Numbered from the stretch's first letter, positions 1 through 10,399 are shown. The stretch is DNA of 17,176 nt from Pseudomonadota bacterium (GCA_021780395.1 JAJXYU010000006.1:1-17176), one strand, 5' to 3'. Translations and numbers: made by a program. The notes: a model not told the origin generated them from the letters alone.

Positions 1-117
1 CGTGATCAACGGGGTTTCCTTCGCGATCGTCTGCCCCTCGGCGACGAGGACGTCGATCACGCCGACGTCGGTGAAACCGCCGATGTCGGGCACGCGGATT
101 TCGATGATTTGGGACAC
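1..117 (-). CDS. aceF: Pyruvate dehydrogenase E2 (dihydrolipoamide acetyltransferase), N-terminal fragment
   Basis: Only the first 39 codons lie in the window; the gene continues past the left edge. The reading begins VSQIIEIRVPDIGGFTDV and goes on through VLVAEGQTIAKETP, the opening of a lipoyl domain as in E2 of the pyruvate dehydrogenase complex. The lipoylated lysine lies beyond the edge. E2 accepts the acetyl group from E1 on a swinging lipoyl arm and passes it to CoA, forming the core of the cytoplasmic complex. The start is taken as GTG at 117-115 because no ATG is available before the conserved lipoyl sequence; the ribosome-binding site is weak. It lies 10 bp after the aceE stop on the same strand, so aceE-aceF is almost certainly one operon. 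The identity rests on a short stretch plus context; a 2-oxoglutarate dehydrogenase E2 is unlikely next to aceE. Confidence 0.85.
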   Translation of the reverse strand, partial: MSQIIEIRVPDIGGFTDVGVIDVLVAEGQTIAKETPLIT

Positions 118-127
118 GATGTTGCGC

Positions 128-2791
<2,664 letters not shown>

Positions 2792-2860
2792 AGGGAGCCT
2801 TCGGGGTGGCGGGCGCCATGCAGCGGCGCGCGCGTCCTGTTAAACTGACGGATGCGTCGC

Positions 2861-2872
2861 GGCGCCGGCGCC
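2861..2872. repeat. Perfect 12-bp palindrome in the aceE / aminopeptidase divergent region
   Basis: GGCGCCGGCGCC is self-complementary over its full length and lies in the 133-bp gap between aceE (leftward) and the M17 aminopeptidase (rightward). It could be an operator for either direction, but short GC palindromes are common by chance at this base composition. No other copy was noticed in the window. Confidence 0.35.
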
Positions 2873-2889
2873 GTCTCGACCACCGATGT

Positions 2890-2919
2890 TTCACCAAAGC
2901 GCTATCTTCGGGGTTTGAT
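2890..2919 (+). promoter_or_regulatory. Possible sigma-70-type promoter of the aminopeptidase-pyrC-rnt operon
   Basis: TTCACC (2890-2895), an 18-bp spacer and TTTGAT (2914-2919) each match four of six consensus bases. The predicted transcription start, about 2926, falls on the ATG at 2925, so the mRNA would be leaderless. This fits the lack of a good Shine-Dalgarno sequence before 2925. Consensus matches this weak are expected by chance, so this is only a candidate. Confidence 0.3.
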
Positions 2920-2924
2920 TTTTC

Positions 2925-4475
2925 ATGGTCAAGCGAGCTCGACGCTTGCGTTCACACGAAATGTCGGCGCGCCCGCCACTCGAGCGCCTGCTCGTGCCGG
3001 TTCGCGTGATCCGCTCCCGTCCGAGCGCGGCGACGATCGCCCGTCACCCGGCGGCGCTCCTGCTGCTGCCGGCGGCACCGTCGCGGGCCGACTGGGCCGC
3101 GCTCGGGGACGCATCGCCCGCGTTGCGCCGCGCGTTCGACGCGAAGCGACGCCGTCCGGGCGATGCGTTCACCGGCAACTTCGGCGCGCATCGCGAAACG
3201 CGTGTCGCGGTCGCGATCATCGACGCGGCGATGAGCCCGTACGAGCGCTTGCTCGCGGCCGGCAAAGCCGCGCGCGCCGCCCTCGAGGACTCGCCCCGCC
3301 GCGTGCTGCTCCTCGCGCAAGGGCTCGCGCCCGGGCTCGCGGATGCGGGACTGCGGGCGGGCGTCGCCGCGCTGCAGGCGGCCGCGTTCGACCTGCCTCG
3401 ATTCAAAGCCGAGTCGCCGGGTTCGGCGCTCGAACGCATCGATCTCGCCGCACCGGCGCGGCCGACCGGTCTCGACCGCGAGCTCGCGAGCGCCGCCGGC
3501 AACAATCTCGCGCGCTGGTTGACCGCGCTGCCGCCGAACCTGCTCGACGCCGCCGCCTACCGCCGCCTGCTCGCCGAGTACGCGCGTCGCAACGGCCTGA
3601 CGTTCGAGTTCTACGACGAGACACGCCTGCGACGGCTCGGCGCGGGCGCGTTCCTCGCGGTCGCACGCGGCAACGCCGCGCGCGATGCGGGAATCGCGCG
3701 CCTGTCGTACCGCCCGCGCGGCGCAGGCCGCGCGGACCTGTGCCTGGTCGGCAAGGGCATCTGCTTCGACACCGGCGGCACGAACCTCAAGACGCACGCG
3801 GGCATGCTCGAGATGCACACCGACATGCAGGGCAGCGCGGTCGCGCTCGGATCTCTGCACGCGCTGCGCACGCTCGGCGCACGGATCGCGGTCGACTGCT
3901 GGCTCGCGATCACGGAGAACCGGATCGGACCGACTTCCTACCTGCCTCAGGAGGTCGTTCGCGCGCACGACGGCACGACGATCCAGGTGATCCATACGGA
4001 CGCCGAGGGACGGATGGTCCTCGCCGATGCGCTGAGCCTCGCGGCCGCGACGCGCCCGCGCGCGATCATCGATTACGCGACCCTGACCGGGGCCTGCGTG
4101 CGCGCGCTCACCGAGCGCTACAGCGGCGCGTTCACGAACCGCCTGGGGACGCGCGATGCGATCGAAGCGGCCGGGGTCGCGAGCGGCGAGCGTGTCTGGT
4201 GCTTTCCGATGGATCGGGACTACGACACGGACCTCGACAGTGCGATCGCCGACGTCCTGCAATGCTCGGTCGACGGCAAGGGCGACCACATCCTCGCCGC
4301 GCGCTTCCTGAATCGATTCGTGCCGCGCGAGATCGCCTGGCTGCACCTCGATCTCGCGGCGGGCCAGCGCCGCGGCGGGCTCGCGCACGTCGGCACCGAC
4401 GTGACCGGCTTCGGGGTGCGGTTCACGCTCGAACTGCTCGCGCAGCGCTGGCCGCGCGCGCAGGACGCCGCATGA
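2925..4475 (+). CDS. Leucyl aminopeptidase family protein (peptidase M17)
   Basis: Two-metal exopeptidase that removes N-terminal residues from peptides in the cytoplasm. At 516 residues it is the usual M17 size. All M17 catalytic residues are visible: VGKGICFDTGG at about 275-285 (metal ligands Lys277, Asp282), the second lysine in NLK (289), HTDMQG (Asp300), and HTDAEGR at 357-363 (Asp359, Glu361 and the bicarbonate-site arginine 363). TLTGACVRAL and GDHILAARFL complete the C-terminal domain. The N-terminal domain is divergent, so I do not call it PepA itself. Start: ATG 2925 gives a basic leader, and the internal ATG at 2961 (residue 13, MSARPPLE) is an alternative; neither has a good ribosome-binding site. 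The stop overlaps the pyrC start (ATGA), showing translational coupling. In E. coli the M17 enzyme PepA also binds DNA and controls pyrimidine-regulated carAB; whether this protein does is unknown. Confidence 0.92.
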   Translation: MVKRARRLRSHEMSARPPLERLLVPVRVIRSRPSAATIARHPAALLLLPAAPSRADWAALGDASPALRRAFDAKRRRPGDAFTGNFGAHRETRVAVAIIDAAMSPYERLLAAGKAARAALEDSPRRVLLLAQGLAPGLADAGLRAGVAALQAAAFDLPRFKAESPGSALERIDLAAPARPTGLDRELASAAGNNLARWLTALPPNLLDAAAYRRLLAEYARRNGLTFEFYDETRLRRLGAGAFLAVARGNAARDAGIARLSYRPRGAGRADLCLVGKGICFDTGGTNLKTHAGMLEMHTDMQGSAVALGSLHALRTLGARIAVDCWLAITENRIGPTSYLPQEVVRAHDGTTIQVIHTDAEGRMVLADALSLAAATRPRAIIDYATLTGACVRALTERYSGAFTNRLGTRDAIEAAGVASGERVWCFPMDRDYDTDLDSAIADVLQCSVDGKGDHILAARFLNRFVPREIAWLHLDLAAGQRRGGLAHVGTDVTGFGVRFTLELLAQRWPRAQDAA

Positions 4476-5518
4476 CGCGGATCACGATCCCCCGCCCGGA
4501 CGACTGGCACCTTCACCTGCGCGACGGCGCGGCGCTCGCCGCGGTCATGCCGTTCACCGCGCAGCGCTTCGGTCGCGCGATCGTGATGCCGAACCTGCGC
4601 CCGCCGGTCACGACCACCGATGCGGCGCGCGCCTACCGGGCGCGGATCCTCGCGGCGCTCCCGCCGGGAAGCCGCTTCGATCCCCTGATGACGCTGTACC
4701 TGACCGACAGCACCCCACCCGAGGAAATCGCGCGCGCGAAGGCGAGCGGCGTCGTGCACGGGGTGAAGCTCTACCCGGCCGGGGCGACCACGCACTCCGA
4801 CGCCGGCGTGACCGACCTGCGGCGCACGTTCGCGACGCTCGAGCGGATGGCCGAACTCGGGATGCCGCTGCTCGTGCACGGCGAGACGGCGGATCCGGCG
4901 GTCGACCCGTTCGACCGCGAAGCGCGCTTCGTGGACGAGGTGCTCGCGCCGCTCGCCGAACGTTTCGCATCGCTGCGCATCGTGATGGAGCACATCACCA
5001 CCCGGCGCGCGATCGAGTTCGTCCGCTCGGCACGCGACGGCGTCGCGGCGACGATCACACCGCAACACCTGTTGCACAACCGCGGCGCGATGTTCGCCGG
5101 CGGCTTGCGGCCACACTACTACTGCCTGCCGGTGCTGAAGCGCGAAGAGGACCGGCGGGCGCTGGTCGAGGCGGCGACCGGCGGCGAGCCGCGGTTCTTC
5201 CTCGGCACCGACAGCGCTCCGCACGAACGCGCCACGAAGGAAGGTGACTGCGGCTGCGCGGGCATGTTCACCGCACACGCGGCGATCGAGCTCTATGCGG
5301 AGGTATTCGAGACCGCGGGCCGGCTCGATCGCCTCGCCGGCTTCGCGAGCCGCTTCGGCGCGGCGTTCTACGGGCTCGCGCCGCACCGCGAGACCCTGAC
5401 CCTCGTCGCGGAGCCGTGGACGGTGCCCGCGAGCTACCCGTTCGGCGACGGCCGGCTGGTGCCGTATCGGGCGGGCGCGACGGTCCGCTGGCGGGTCGAC
5501 GCGGAGCGCGGCGCATGA
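4472..5518 (+). CDS. pyrC: Dihydroorotase, class II
   Basis: Zinc enzyme that cyclises N-carbamoyl-aspartate to dihydroorotate, the third step of de novo pyrimidine synthesis. The product has 348 residues, the E. coli PyrC length. It opens MTRITIPRPDDWHLHLRDG, with zinc ligands His13 and His15. MPNLRPP follows at 39-45, the carbamylated lysine is in HGVKLYPAG (Lys99), LVHGE holds His136, MEHITT holds His174, ITPQHLLHN is at 195-203, and the catalytic aspartate is in LGTDSAPH (Asp247). The reading frame stays open far upstream (from 2852), but that extension is antisense-like low-complexity sequence; the ATG at 4472, with AGGA six bases before it, matches the family start. It overlaps the aminopeptidase stop and the rnt start by ATGA at both ends, so the three genes are one translationally coupled operon. 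Confidence 0.97.
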   Translation: MTRITIPRPDDWHLHLRDGAALAAVMPFTAQRFGRAIVMPNLRPPVTTTDAARAYRARILAALPPGSRFDPLMTLYLTDSTPPEEIARAKASGVVHGVKLYPAGATTHSDAGVTDLRRTFATLERMAELGMPLLVHGETADPAVDPFDREARFVDEVLAPLAERFASLRIVMEHITTRRAIEFVRSARDGVAATITPQHLLHNRGAMFAGGLRPHYYCLPVLKREEDRRALVEAATGGEPRFFLGTDSAPHERATKEGDCGCAGMFTAHAAIELYAEVFETAGRLDRLAGFASRFGAAFYGLAPHRETLTLVAEPWTVPASYPFGDGRLVPYRAGATVRWRVDAERGA

Positions 5519-6198
5519 TCGCGCCGGCGCCGGTGACGATGGCGACCCGATTCCGCGGATTCCTGCCGGTCGTCGTCGACGTCGAGACCGGCGGATTCAA
5601 TGCACGGACCGACGCGCTGCTCGAGATCGCCGCGGTGCTGATCGAGATGCGTGCGGACGGTTCGCTCGCGCGGGGCGAGACGTACCGATACCACGTGCAG
5701 CCATTCGAGGGCGCGAACCTCGAACCGGCGTCGCTCGCGGTGAACGGGATCGATCCGTACCACCCGCTGCGTCCCGCGATCCCCGAGGGCGATGCGCTGC
5801 AGCGGATCTTCCAGCAGGTCCGCAACGCGGTCCGCGCGGCCGAGTGCACCCGCGCGGTGCTGGTCGGCCACAATGCGTTCTTCGACCTGAACTTCCTGAA
5901 CGCCGCGGTCGAGCGCGCGCAGATCAAGCGCAACCCCTTCCACCCGTTCTCGAGTTTCGACACCGCGACTCTCGGCGGAGTCGCCTACGGTCAGACGGTG
6001 CTGATGCGCGCGACGCTCGCCGCCGGATTCGACTGGGACGCGTCCGCGGCGCACTCCGCCGCATACGACGCCGAGCGCACCGCGGAACTGTTCTGCGCGG
6101 TCTGCAACCAGTTCCAGGGGGTCTACGAGGCGAGCCGCCGCCGGCTCGCCTCGATGGGTCCGCTGCCTCGCCCGGACGAGGATCCAGCGGGCGACTGA
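5515..6198 (+). CDS. rnt: Ribonuclease T
   Basis: DEDD-family 3'-5' exoribonuclease that trims 3' ends of tRNA (CCA end turnover), 5S and 23S rRNA. The product has 227 residues against about 215 in E. coli. The exonuclease motifs are complete: VDVETGG (Asp22, Glu24), GHNAFFDLNFL (Asp124) and HSAAYDAERTAELF (His180, Asp185), the last nearly identical to the E. coli form. The ATG at 5515 overlaps the pyrC stop and has GGAG eight bases upstream; an in-frame ATG at 5539 (MATRFRG) is the alternative and would give 219 residues. The frame is open upstream to 5416 but that part overlaps pyrC. RNase T is a gammaproteobacterial hallmark, which supports the lineage call. Coupling to pyrC is by ATGA overlap; grxD faces it tail to tail 19 bp on. 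Confidence 0.96.
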   Translation: MIAPAPVTMATRFRGFLPVVVDVETGGFNARTDALLEIAAVLIEMRADGSLARGETYRYHVQPFEGANLEPASLAVNGIDPYHPLRPAIPEGDALQRIFQQVRNAVRAAECTRAVLVGHNAFFDLNFLNAAVERAQIKRNPFHPFSSFDTATLGGVAYGQTVLMRATLAAGFDWDASAAHSAAYDAERTAELFCAVCNQFQGVYEASRRRLASMGPLPRPDEDPAGD

Positions 6199-6212
6199 CC
6201 CGCGCCGGCCGA

Positions 6213-6227
6213 CGCCGTCAGGCGGCG
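6213..6227. terminator. Small hairpin at the rnt / grxD convergence
   Basis: CGCCG-TCAGG-CGGCG forms a perfect 5-bp GC stem with a 5-nt loop, and the grxD stop codon lies in the loop. It sits where both convergent transcripts end, so a bidirectional terminator is possible. There is no T-run on either side, so it is not a textbook intrinsic terminator. Confidence 0.25.
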
Positions 6228-6541
6228 ACCGCTCCCGCCTCCGACAGGAGCTTCTGGAGCTCGCCGGAACGGTACATTTCGAGCGTGATGTCGCAGCCGC
6301 CGACCAGCTCGCCGTTCACGTAGAGCTGCGGAAACGTCGGCCAGTTCGAGTACGTCTTCAGCGTCTCGCGAACCTCAGGATCCTCGAAGATGTTGAAATG
6401 CGTGAATTTCGCGTTGCAGGCCCGCAGCGCACCGACCGTCTGCGCCGAGAAACCGCACTGCGGGAAATCCGGGGTTCCCTTCATGTACAGCACGACCGGC
6501 GCCGAGGCCAGTTGAGTCTTGATGCGATCGATGGCGTTCAT
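6218..6541 (-). CDS. grxD: Monothiol glutaredoxin, Grx4 type
   Basis: CGFS-type glutaredoxin that binds a glutathione-ligated [2Fe-2S] cluster between two monomers and hands it to Fe-S targets, typically with a BolA partner, in the cytoplasm. The product has 107 residues. The glutathione-contacting Lys21 precedes the active site PQCGFS (Cys29); the cis-proline loop WPTFPQLYVNGELVGG is at 67-82 and GGCD at 81-84. Two in-frame ATGs lie at 6547 and 6541. TGGAGA places GGAG only two bases before the first but seven before the second, so 6541 (MNAIDRIKTQ) is preferred. It is transcribed away from nadC, with a GATAAT-containing promoter candidate in the shared gap, and meets rnt tail to tail. Confidence 0.96.
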   Translation of the reverse strand: MNAIDRIKTQLASAPVVLYMKGTPDFPQCGFSAQTVGALRACNAKFTHFNIFEDPEVRETLKTYSNWPTFPQLYVNGELVGGCDITLEMYRSGELQKLLSEAGAVAA

Positions 6542-6578
6542 GGGCATTCTCCAGGGGTGGACGGTTGAGGCTCGATCG

Positions 6579-6607
6579 TTGAATTATCGGGGTCCGTCCC
6601 CTATTCT
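6579..6607 (+). promoter_or_regulatory. sigma-70-type promoter candidate for nadC
   Basis: TTGAAT (6579-6584), a 17-bp spacer and TATTCT (6602-6607), with four of six bases matching in the -35 box and four of six in the -10 box. The predicted start at about 6614 leaves a leader of only about six bases before the nadC ATG at 6620, and no Shine-Dalgarno sequence is present. The spacer holds GGGG-TCCGT-CCCC. It overlaps the opposite-strand grxD promoter candidate. Confidence 0.55.
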
Positions 6608-6612
6608 TCCAG
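6583..6612 (-). promoter_or_regulatory. sigma-70-type promoter candidate for grxD
   Basis: Read on the minus strand: CTGGAA (6612-6607), an 18-bp spacer and GATAAT (6588-6583). The -10 matches five of six consensus bases; the -35 is poor. Transcription would start near 6576 and give a leader of about 35 bases that contains the GGAG ribosome-binding site of grxD. The -10 box overlaps the -35 box of the nadC candidate. Confidence 0.45.
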
Positions 6613-6619
6613 CCCTTCG

Positions 6620-7540
6620 ATGAACAGCGCTCCCACAGAGTCCGGGCCACCGATCGACGCGACCCTGCTCGCGGCCGCGCGACCGCGGAGCCTCCCGCCG
6701 CCCCCCGCGGACCTCGACGCGCAGGTTGCCCGGGCGCTCGAAGAAGACCTCGGCGCCGGGGATCTGACCGCCGCCCTGATCCCGCCGGGGCGACGCGGCC
6801 ATGCGAGCGTGATCGCACGCGAGGCCGCGGTGATCTGCGGCCGACCCTGGGTCGACGCGTGCTTCGCCGCGCTCGACCCCCGGGTGCGGATCGACTGGCG
6901 GGTCGAGGAAGGCGCGCTCGTCGAGCGCGGGCAGACGCTGCTCGAGATCACCGGCGCCGCGCGGGCGCTGCTGAGCGGTGAACGCACCGCGCTGAATTTC
7001 CTGCAACTGCTGTCGGCGACCGCGACCGCCGCTCGCCGCCATGCCGCGCTCGTGCTCGGCACCGGCTGCACCGTGCTCGACACTCGCAAGACGATCCCCG
7101 GGCTGCGGACCGCGCAGAAGTACGCGGTCCGCGTCGGCGGGGCGCGCAACCATCGGCTCGGCCTCTACGACGCGATCCTGATCAAGGAAAACCACATCGT
7201 CGCCGCCGGCGGCATCAGCGCCGCGGTCTCGCTCGCGCGCGCCGCGGCGCGCGGCGCACCGGTCGAGGTCGAGGTGGAATCGCTCGAGGAACTGCGCGAG
7301 GCGATCGCGGCCGGCGCGGACACGGTGCTGCTCGACGACTTCACGATCCCGCAGATGCGCGACGCCGTCGCGCTCAACCGCGCGGCGGCGCGGCCGCTCG
7401 CGCTCGAGGCTTCCGGCGGGGTCGGCGAGCGCGACATCCGCGCGATCGCGGAGACCGGCGTCGACTTCGTGTCGGTCGGCTCCATCACGAAGCACGTGCG
7501 TGCGGTCGACCTGTCGATGCGTTTCGCCTGGAGCGACTGA
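6620..7540 (+). CDS. nadC: Nicotinate-nucleotide pyrophosphorylase (quinolinate phosphoribosyltransferase)
   Basis: Converts quinolinate and PRPP to nicotinate mononucleotide, CO2 and pyrophosphate, the last step of the de novo route into NAD. The product has 306 residues (E. coli about 297). Family signatures run in order: [12 protein letters not shown] at 39-50, [10 protein letters not shown] at 120-129, [11 protein letters not shown] at 153-163, [19 protein letters not shown] at 167-185, LIKENH at 187-192, VEVEVES, VLLDDF, LEASGGV at 262-268 and [10 protein letters not shown] at 284-293. The arginines and lysines that bind quinolinate and PRPP are in these blocks. ATG 6620 is the only plausible start; no Shine-Dalgarno sequence precedes it, and a -10 candidate ends only 12 bases before, so initiation may be nearly leaderless. 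It is divergent from grxD and tail to tail with the GGDEF-EAL gene, 20 bp away. Confidence 0.97.
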   Translation: MNSAPTESGPPIDATLLAAARPRSLPPPPADLDAQVARALEEDLGAGDLTAALIPPGRRGHASVIAREAAVICGRPWVDACFAALDPRVRIDWRVEEGALVERGQTLLEITGAARALLSGERTALNFLQLLSATATAARRHAALVLGTGCTVLDTRKTIPGLRTAQKYAVRVGGARNHRLGLYDAILIKENHIVAAGGISAAVSLARAAARGAPVEVEVESLEELREAIAAGADTVLLDDFTIPQMRDAVALNRAAARPLALEASGGVGERDIRAIAETGVDFVSVGSITKHVRAVDLSMRFAWSD

Positions 7541-7553
7541 GCCGCCCGGGCTC
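7539..7553. terminator. Weak hairpin after nadC
   Basis: GAGCC-GCCCG-GGCTC starts inside the nadC stop codon and spans most of the 20-bp gap to the convergent GGDEF-EAL gene. The stem is five base pairs with no following T-run, so the terminator role is uncertain. Confidence 0.2.
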
Positions 7554-7560
7554 CCGAGCG

Positions 7561-10251
7561 TCAGACCCCTTTCGCGGCGGCGGCCATCACGATGCGCTGC
7601 GGCTGGGAGATGCCGTAGCCCTGCGCGTAATCGACTCCGATCTCGCGCAGCTTGTCGATGATCGCGGTGTTCTCGGCGAACTCCGCGATCGTGCGCTTAT
7701 CGGTCAGATGCCCGATCTGGTTGATCGAGCGCACCATCTCGCAATCGATGTCGCTGTGCAGGATCTCCTTCACGAATGCGCCGTCGATCTTCAGGAAGTC
7801 GACCGGGAAGTGTTTCAAGTAGCCGAACGACGACAGTCCCGATCCGAAGTCGTCGAGCGCGAACTTGCAACCGAGCTCCTTCAGCGACTGAATGAAGCGG
7901 TTCGCCTGCGCGAAGCTCGCGATCGCCGCGGTCTCGGTGATCTCGAAGCAGATCCGCGTCGCGTCGAGGCCGCTGCGCGTCAGCTGATCGATCACGAAGG
8001 GCAGGAACTTGTCGTCGCCGAGCGACAGGCCCGACAGGTTGATCGAGCACATCGCGAGCTTCTCGCGCTCGTCGGCGTCCGAGACCAGCCAGCGGAAGGC
8101 GTTCTCGATGACCCAGCGGTCGATGTTCGGCGTGAGACCGTAGTGCTCCGCCGCGGTCATGAAGTTGTCGGGCGTGACGATCTTGCCGCTCTCGTCCCGC
8201 ATGCGCAGGAGCAGCTCGAAGTGCGCGCCCTTCTCCTCGTGCCGCAGCGGCAGGATCGTCTGGCGGAACAGCTCGAAGCGGTCCTCCTCCAGCGCGGTGC
8301 TGATCCGCGCGGCCCACTGCATCTCGCGGCGCCGGCGCATCAGATCGAGGTCGTTCTCCTCGAAGCTGTGCACGCGGTTGCGACCCGCCTGCTTCGCGGC
8401 CTGGCAGGCGTTGTCGGCCGCGCTCAACACCGACGCGACGTCGGTGTTCTCGGCCGCGATCGGCACGACGCCGATGCTCGCGCCGAGGCGGAACGTGCGT
8501 TCCTCCCAGGTGAACTTGAAGTTGCGCACCGCCTCGCGCAGCGTCTCCGCCATCCGCATCGCCTCGTCGAGGGTGCAGTTCTCGAGCAGGATCGCGAACT
8601 CGTCGCCGCCGAGCCGCGCGAGGGTGTCCCGCCAGCGCACCTTCGACTTGAGCAGGCCGCCCACCTGGCCGAGCAGCGCGTCGCCCGCGCTGTGACCGCA
8701 GGTGTCGTTCACTATCTTGAACTGGTCGAGGTCGAGGTAGCACAGCGCGTAGGAGGTCTCCCGGGCCTTCGCGCTCTTCAGCGCGCGCTCCATCCGGTGC
8801 TCGAACTCGCGGCGGTTCACGAGCCCGGTGAGCACGTCATGGCTCGCGTGGTAGGACAGGCGCCGGTTGAGCTCGCGCGCCTCGCTGACGTCGTGGAACA
8901 CCAGCACGCCGCCAGCGACCGCGCCGCTTCCGTCGCGGATCGGCGAGGCGGTGCTCTCGATGTAGATCTCGTTGCCGTCGCGCCGGATCAGCAGCATCGG
9001 CCGCACCGACTTGATCGAACGCGTCCGCCGGATCGCCACGCTCAGCGGATTCTCGAGCGGCTCGCAGGTCTCCTCGTGGAACGCGCGGAACACCTCCTCG
9101 ATCGGACGCCCCTGGGTGTCCTCGAGACGCCAGCCGGTGAGCTGTTCGGCGACCGGATTGACGTAATCGATCACGCCCTTCGAGTCCGTCGTGATCACGC
9201 CGTCGCCGATGCTCTGCAGCGTGATCTGCGCGCTCTCCTTCTCGCGGAACAGCGCCTCTTCGTAGAGCTTGCGCTCGGTGATGTCGAGTTCGACGCCGAC
9301 CAGGCGCAGCAGCCGGCCCTTGTCGTCGACCTTGGCCTTGGCGCGGCTGATCACCCAGCGCCACTCGCCGGTGGAATGCCGCATCCGGTGCATGCTCTCG
9401 AACATCGCGGTCTTGCCGGCGACGTGGTCGCGGATCGCGGCCTGCACGCGCGACATGTCCTCCGTGTGCACCAGCGTGCGCCAGTCGGGCGCCTGGCCGA
9501 CCCGGGACTCGTCGTAGCCCAGCATCGCCTTCCAGCGCGGCGACAGGTACACGCGATTGTTCAAGGTGTCGAAATCCCACAAGCCGTCGTTCGCGCTGTG
9601 CATCGCGAGTTCGTTGCGCTCGCTGAGATCGGCGAGACGCGCCTGGATCGCGAGCCGCTCGAGACCGCTCGCGAGGCTCGAGCCGACGAGCTTCAGCATC
9701 AGGTGCATCTGCACGTCCCACTGCTCACGCGGCCGCGCACCGGCGATTCCGAGCACGCCGGCGGGCCGGTTCTCGATGAAATACGCGATCGTGAGCACCG
9801 CGCCGATCCCGAGCCCGCACCAGGCCGACGCGTCGGTCGCTTGCTCGCCACGCGCCCGGCCGGTATCGCGCAGCTCCGAGATCCGCAGCGGCGCGAAGCG
9901 CGATCGCAGCCAGGGCATCGAGTCGAGGCTGCGACCCCGCAACTGCTCGGGGGTGCCCACGGTCATCGGGTTGCACGCGGCGCACACGTCGGTGAAGGTG
10001 CCCGTCTCGGCGTCGACGGCGGCGTGGAACGCGGCATCGGACTGGGTCGCGTCGCGCAGCAATTCGAGGTTCGCGGCGAGCCGCTCGGCGACCGTGCCCG
10101 CGGTCATCGACTGGAAATCGACGGCGATCTTGATGCAAATCACGTCGAGGCCGACCGGCGGCGCGCCGCCGCGGCGCGGCCAGACGTGCGGCGAGAGGAT
10201 GTCCGACGCGGTGAAATCGGGGGACCGCGGTTCGTTCGGAGCTATCGCCAT
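7561..10251 (-). CDS. GAF-PAS-PAS-GGDEF-EAL cyclic di-GMP signalling protein
   Basis: Large sensory protein (896 residues) predicted to make and/or break down cyclic di-GMP. Domains in order: a GAF-like sensor at about 50-200 with CAAC at 90-93; PAS at about 212-327 ending in the usual VGVELDITERK; a second PAS at about 340-460 (SIGDGVITTDSKGVIDYVNP); GGDEF at about 465-630 with RLGGDEFAILLE (548-552 intact); EAL at about 645-890. The inhibitory site RxxD is present as RWRD (539-542), exactly five residues before GGDEF. In the EAL domain the signature reads ELL (Glu679), with INLS (Asn738), CFEITE (Glu770), DDFGSG (800-805), LKIDG (Lys821), AEFAEN (Glu857) and QGYG (Gln877), so the phosphodiesterase residues look complete. 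No membrane segment is evident, so it is probably cytoplasmic. ATG 10251 has GGTGG ten bases upstream; Met49 is a less supported alternative. Confidence 0.93.
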   Translation of the reverse strand: MAIAPNEPRSPDFTASDILSPHVWPRRGGAPPVGLDVICIKIAVDFQSMTAGTVAERLAANLELLRDATQSDAAFHAAVDAETGTFTDVCAACNPMTVGTPEQLRGRSLDSMPWLRSRFAPLRISELRDTGRARGEQATDASAWCGLGIGAVLTIAYFIENRPAGVLGIAGARPREQWDVQMHLMLKLVGSSLASGLERLAIQARLADLSERNELAMHSANDGLWDFDTLNNRVYLSPRWKAMLGYDESRVGQAPDWRTLVHTEDMSRVQAAIRDHVAGKTAMFESMHRMRHSTGEWRWVISRAKAKVDDKGRLLRLVGVELDITERKLYEEALFREKESAQITLQSIGDGVITTDSKGVIDYVNPVAEQLTGWRLEDTQGRPIEEVFRAFHEETCEPLENPLSVAIRRTRSIKSVRPMLLIRRDGNEIYIESTASPIRDGSGAVAGGVLVFHDVSEARELNRRLSYHASHDVLTGLVNRREFEHRMERALKSAKARETSYALCYLDLDQFKIVNDTCGHSAGDALLGQVGGLLKSKVRWRDTLARLGGDEFAILLENCTLDEAMRMAETLREAVRNFKFTWEERTFRLGASIGVVPIAAENTDVASVLSAADNACQAAKQAGRNRVHSFEENDLDLMRRRREMQWAARISTALEEDRFELFRQTILPLRHEEKGAHFELLLRMRDESGKIVTPDNFMTAAEHYGLTPNIDRWVIENAFRWLVSDADEREKLAMCSINLSGLSLGDDKFLPFVIDQLTRSGLDATRICFEITETAAIASFAQANRFIQSLKELGCKFALDDFGSGLSSFGYLKHFPVDFLKIDGAFVKEILHSDIDCEMVRSINQIGHLTDKRTIAEFAENTAIIDKLREIGVDYAQGYGISQPQRIVMAAAAKGV

Positions 10252-10278
10252 GGGCCGAGCGCCACCTTCAGTGTCCGG

Positions 10279-10291
10279 AATCCTTCGGATT
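10279..10291. repeat. Short inverted repeat in the leader of the GGDEF-EAL gene
   Basis: AATCC-TTC-GGATT is a perfect 5-bp inverted repeat with a 3-nt loop, 28 bp upstream of the GGDEF-EAL start codon. On the transcribed strand it would form a small hairpin with a GAA loop in the 5' untranslated region. Function unknown. Confidence 0.35.
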
Positions 10292-10322
10292 GCGCAGGAA
10301 GTCTGCCATTTCGAATCGACCG

Positions 10323-10339
10323 GTGACCGAACGCGTCAC
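10323..10339. repeat. Inverted repeat GTGAC-N7-GTCAC upstream of the GGDEF-EAL gene
   Basis: The perfect 5-bp arms are separated by 7 bp. The layout could suit a dimeric regulator, but arms this short also occur by chance. It lies in the 189-bp gap (10252-10440) that must hold the control region of the GGDEF-EAL gene. Confidence 0.35.
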
Positions 10340-10344
10340 ACAGT

Positions 10345-10367
10345 TCCTGAGTTCTCCCGATTCAGGA
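10345..10367. repeat. Inverted repeat TCCTGA-N11-TCAGGA upstream of the GGDEF-EAL gene
   Basis: The perfect 6-bp arms (10345-10350 and 10362-10367) can be extended inward by a G-T and a T-A pair. A related half, TTCAGGAAGG, recurs at 10421-10430 near the next inverted repeat. Operator or RNA hairpin; undetermined. Confidence 0.45.
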
Positions 10368-10399
10368 TTTATGGCGCAATTCTCGCATAACTTCTCAGA

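Noticed and set aside
2852..4471. In-frame upstream extension of pyrC by 540 codons, suggesting a fusion protein
   Set aside because: The extension overlaps the M17 aminopeptidase in another frame and is arginine-rich shadow sequence; pyrC has its own ATG, ribosome-binding site and family-length product.
7708..10326. Open frame of 872 codons on the plus strand opposite the GGDEF-EAL gene
   Set aside because: Shadow of a strongly supported gene; low-complexity Arg/Val/Leu/Ala/His-rich translation and no domain.
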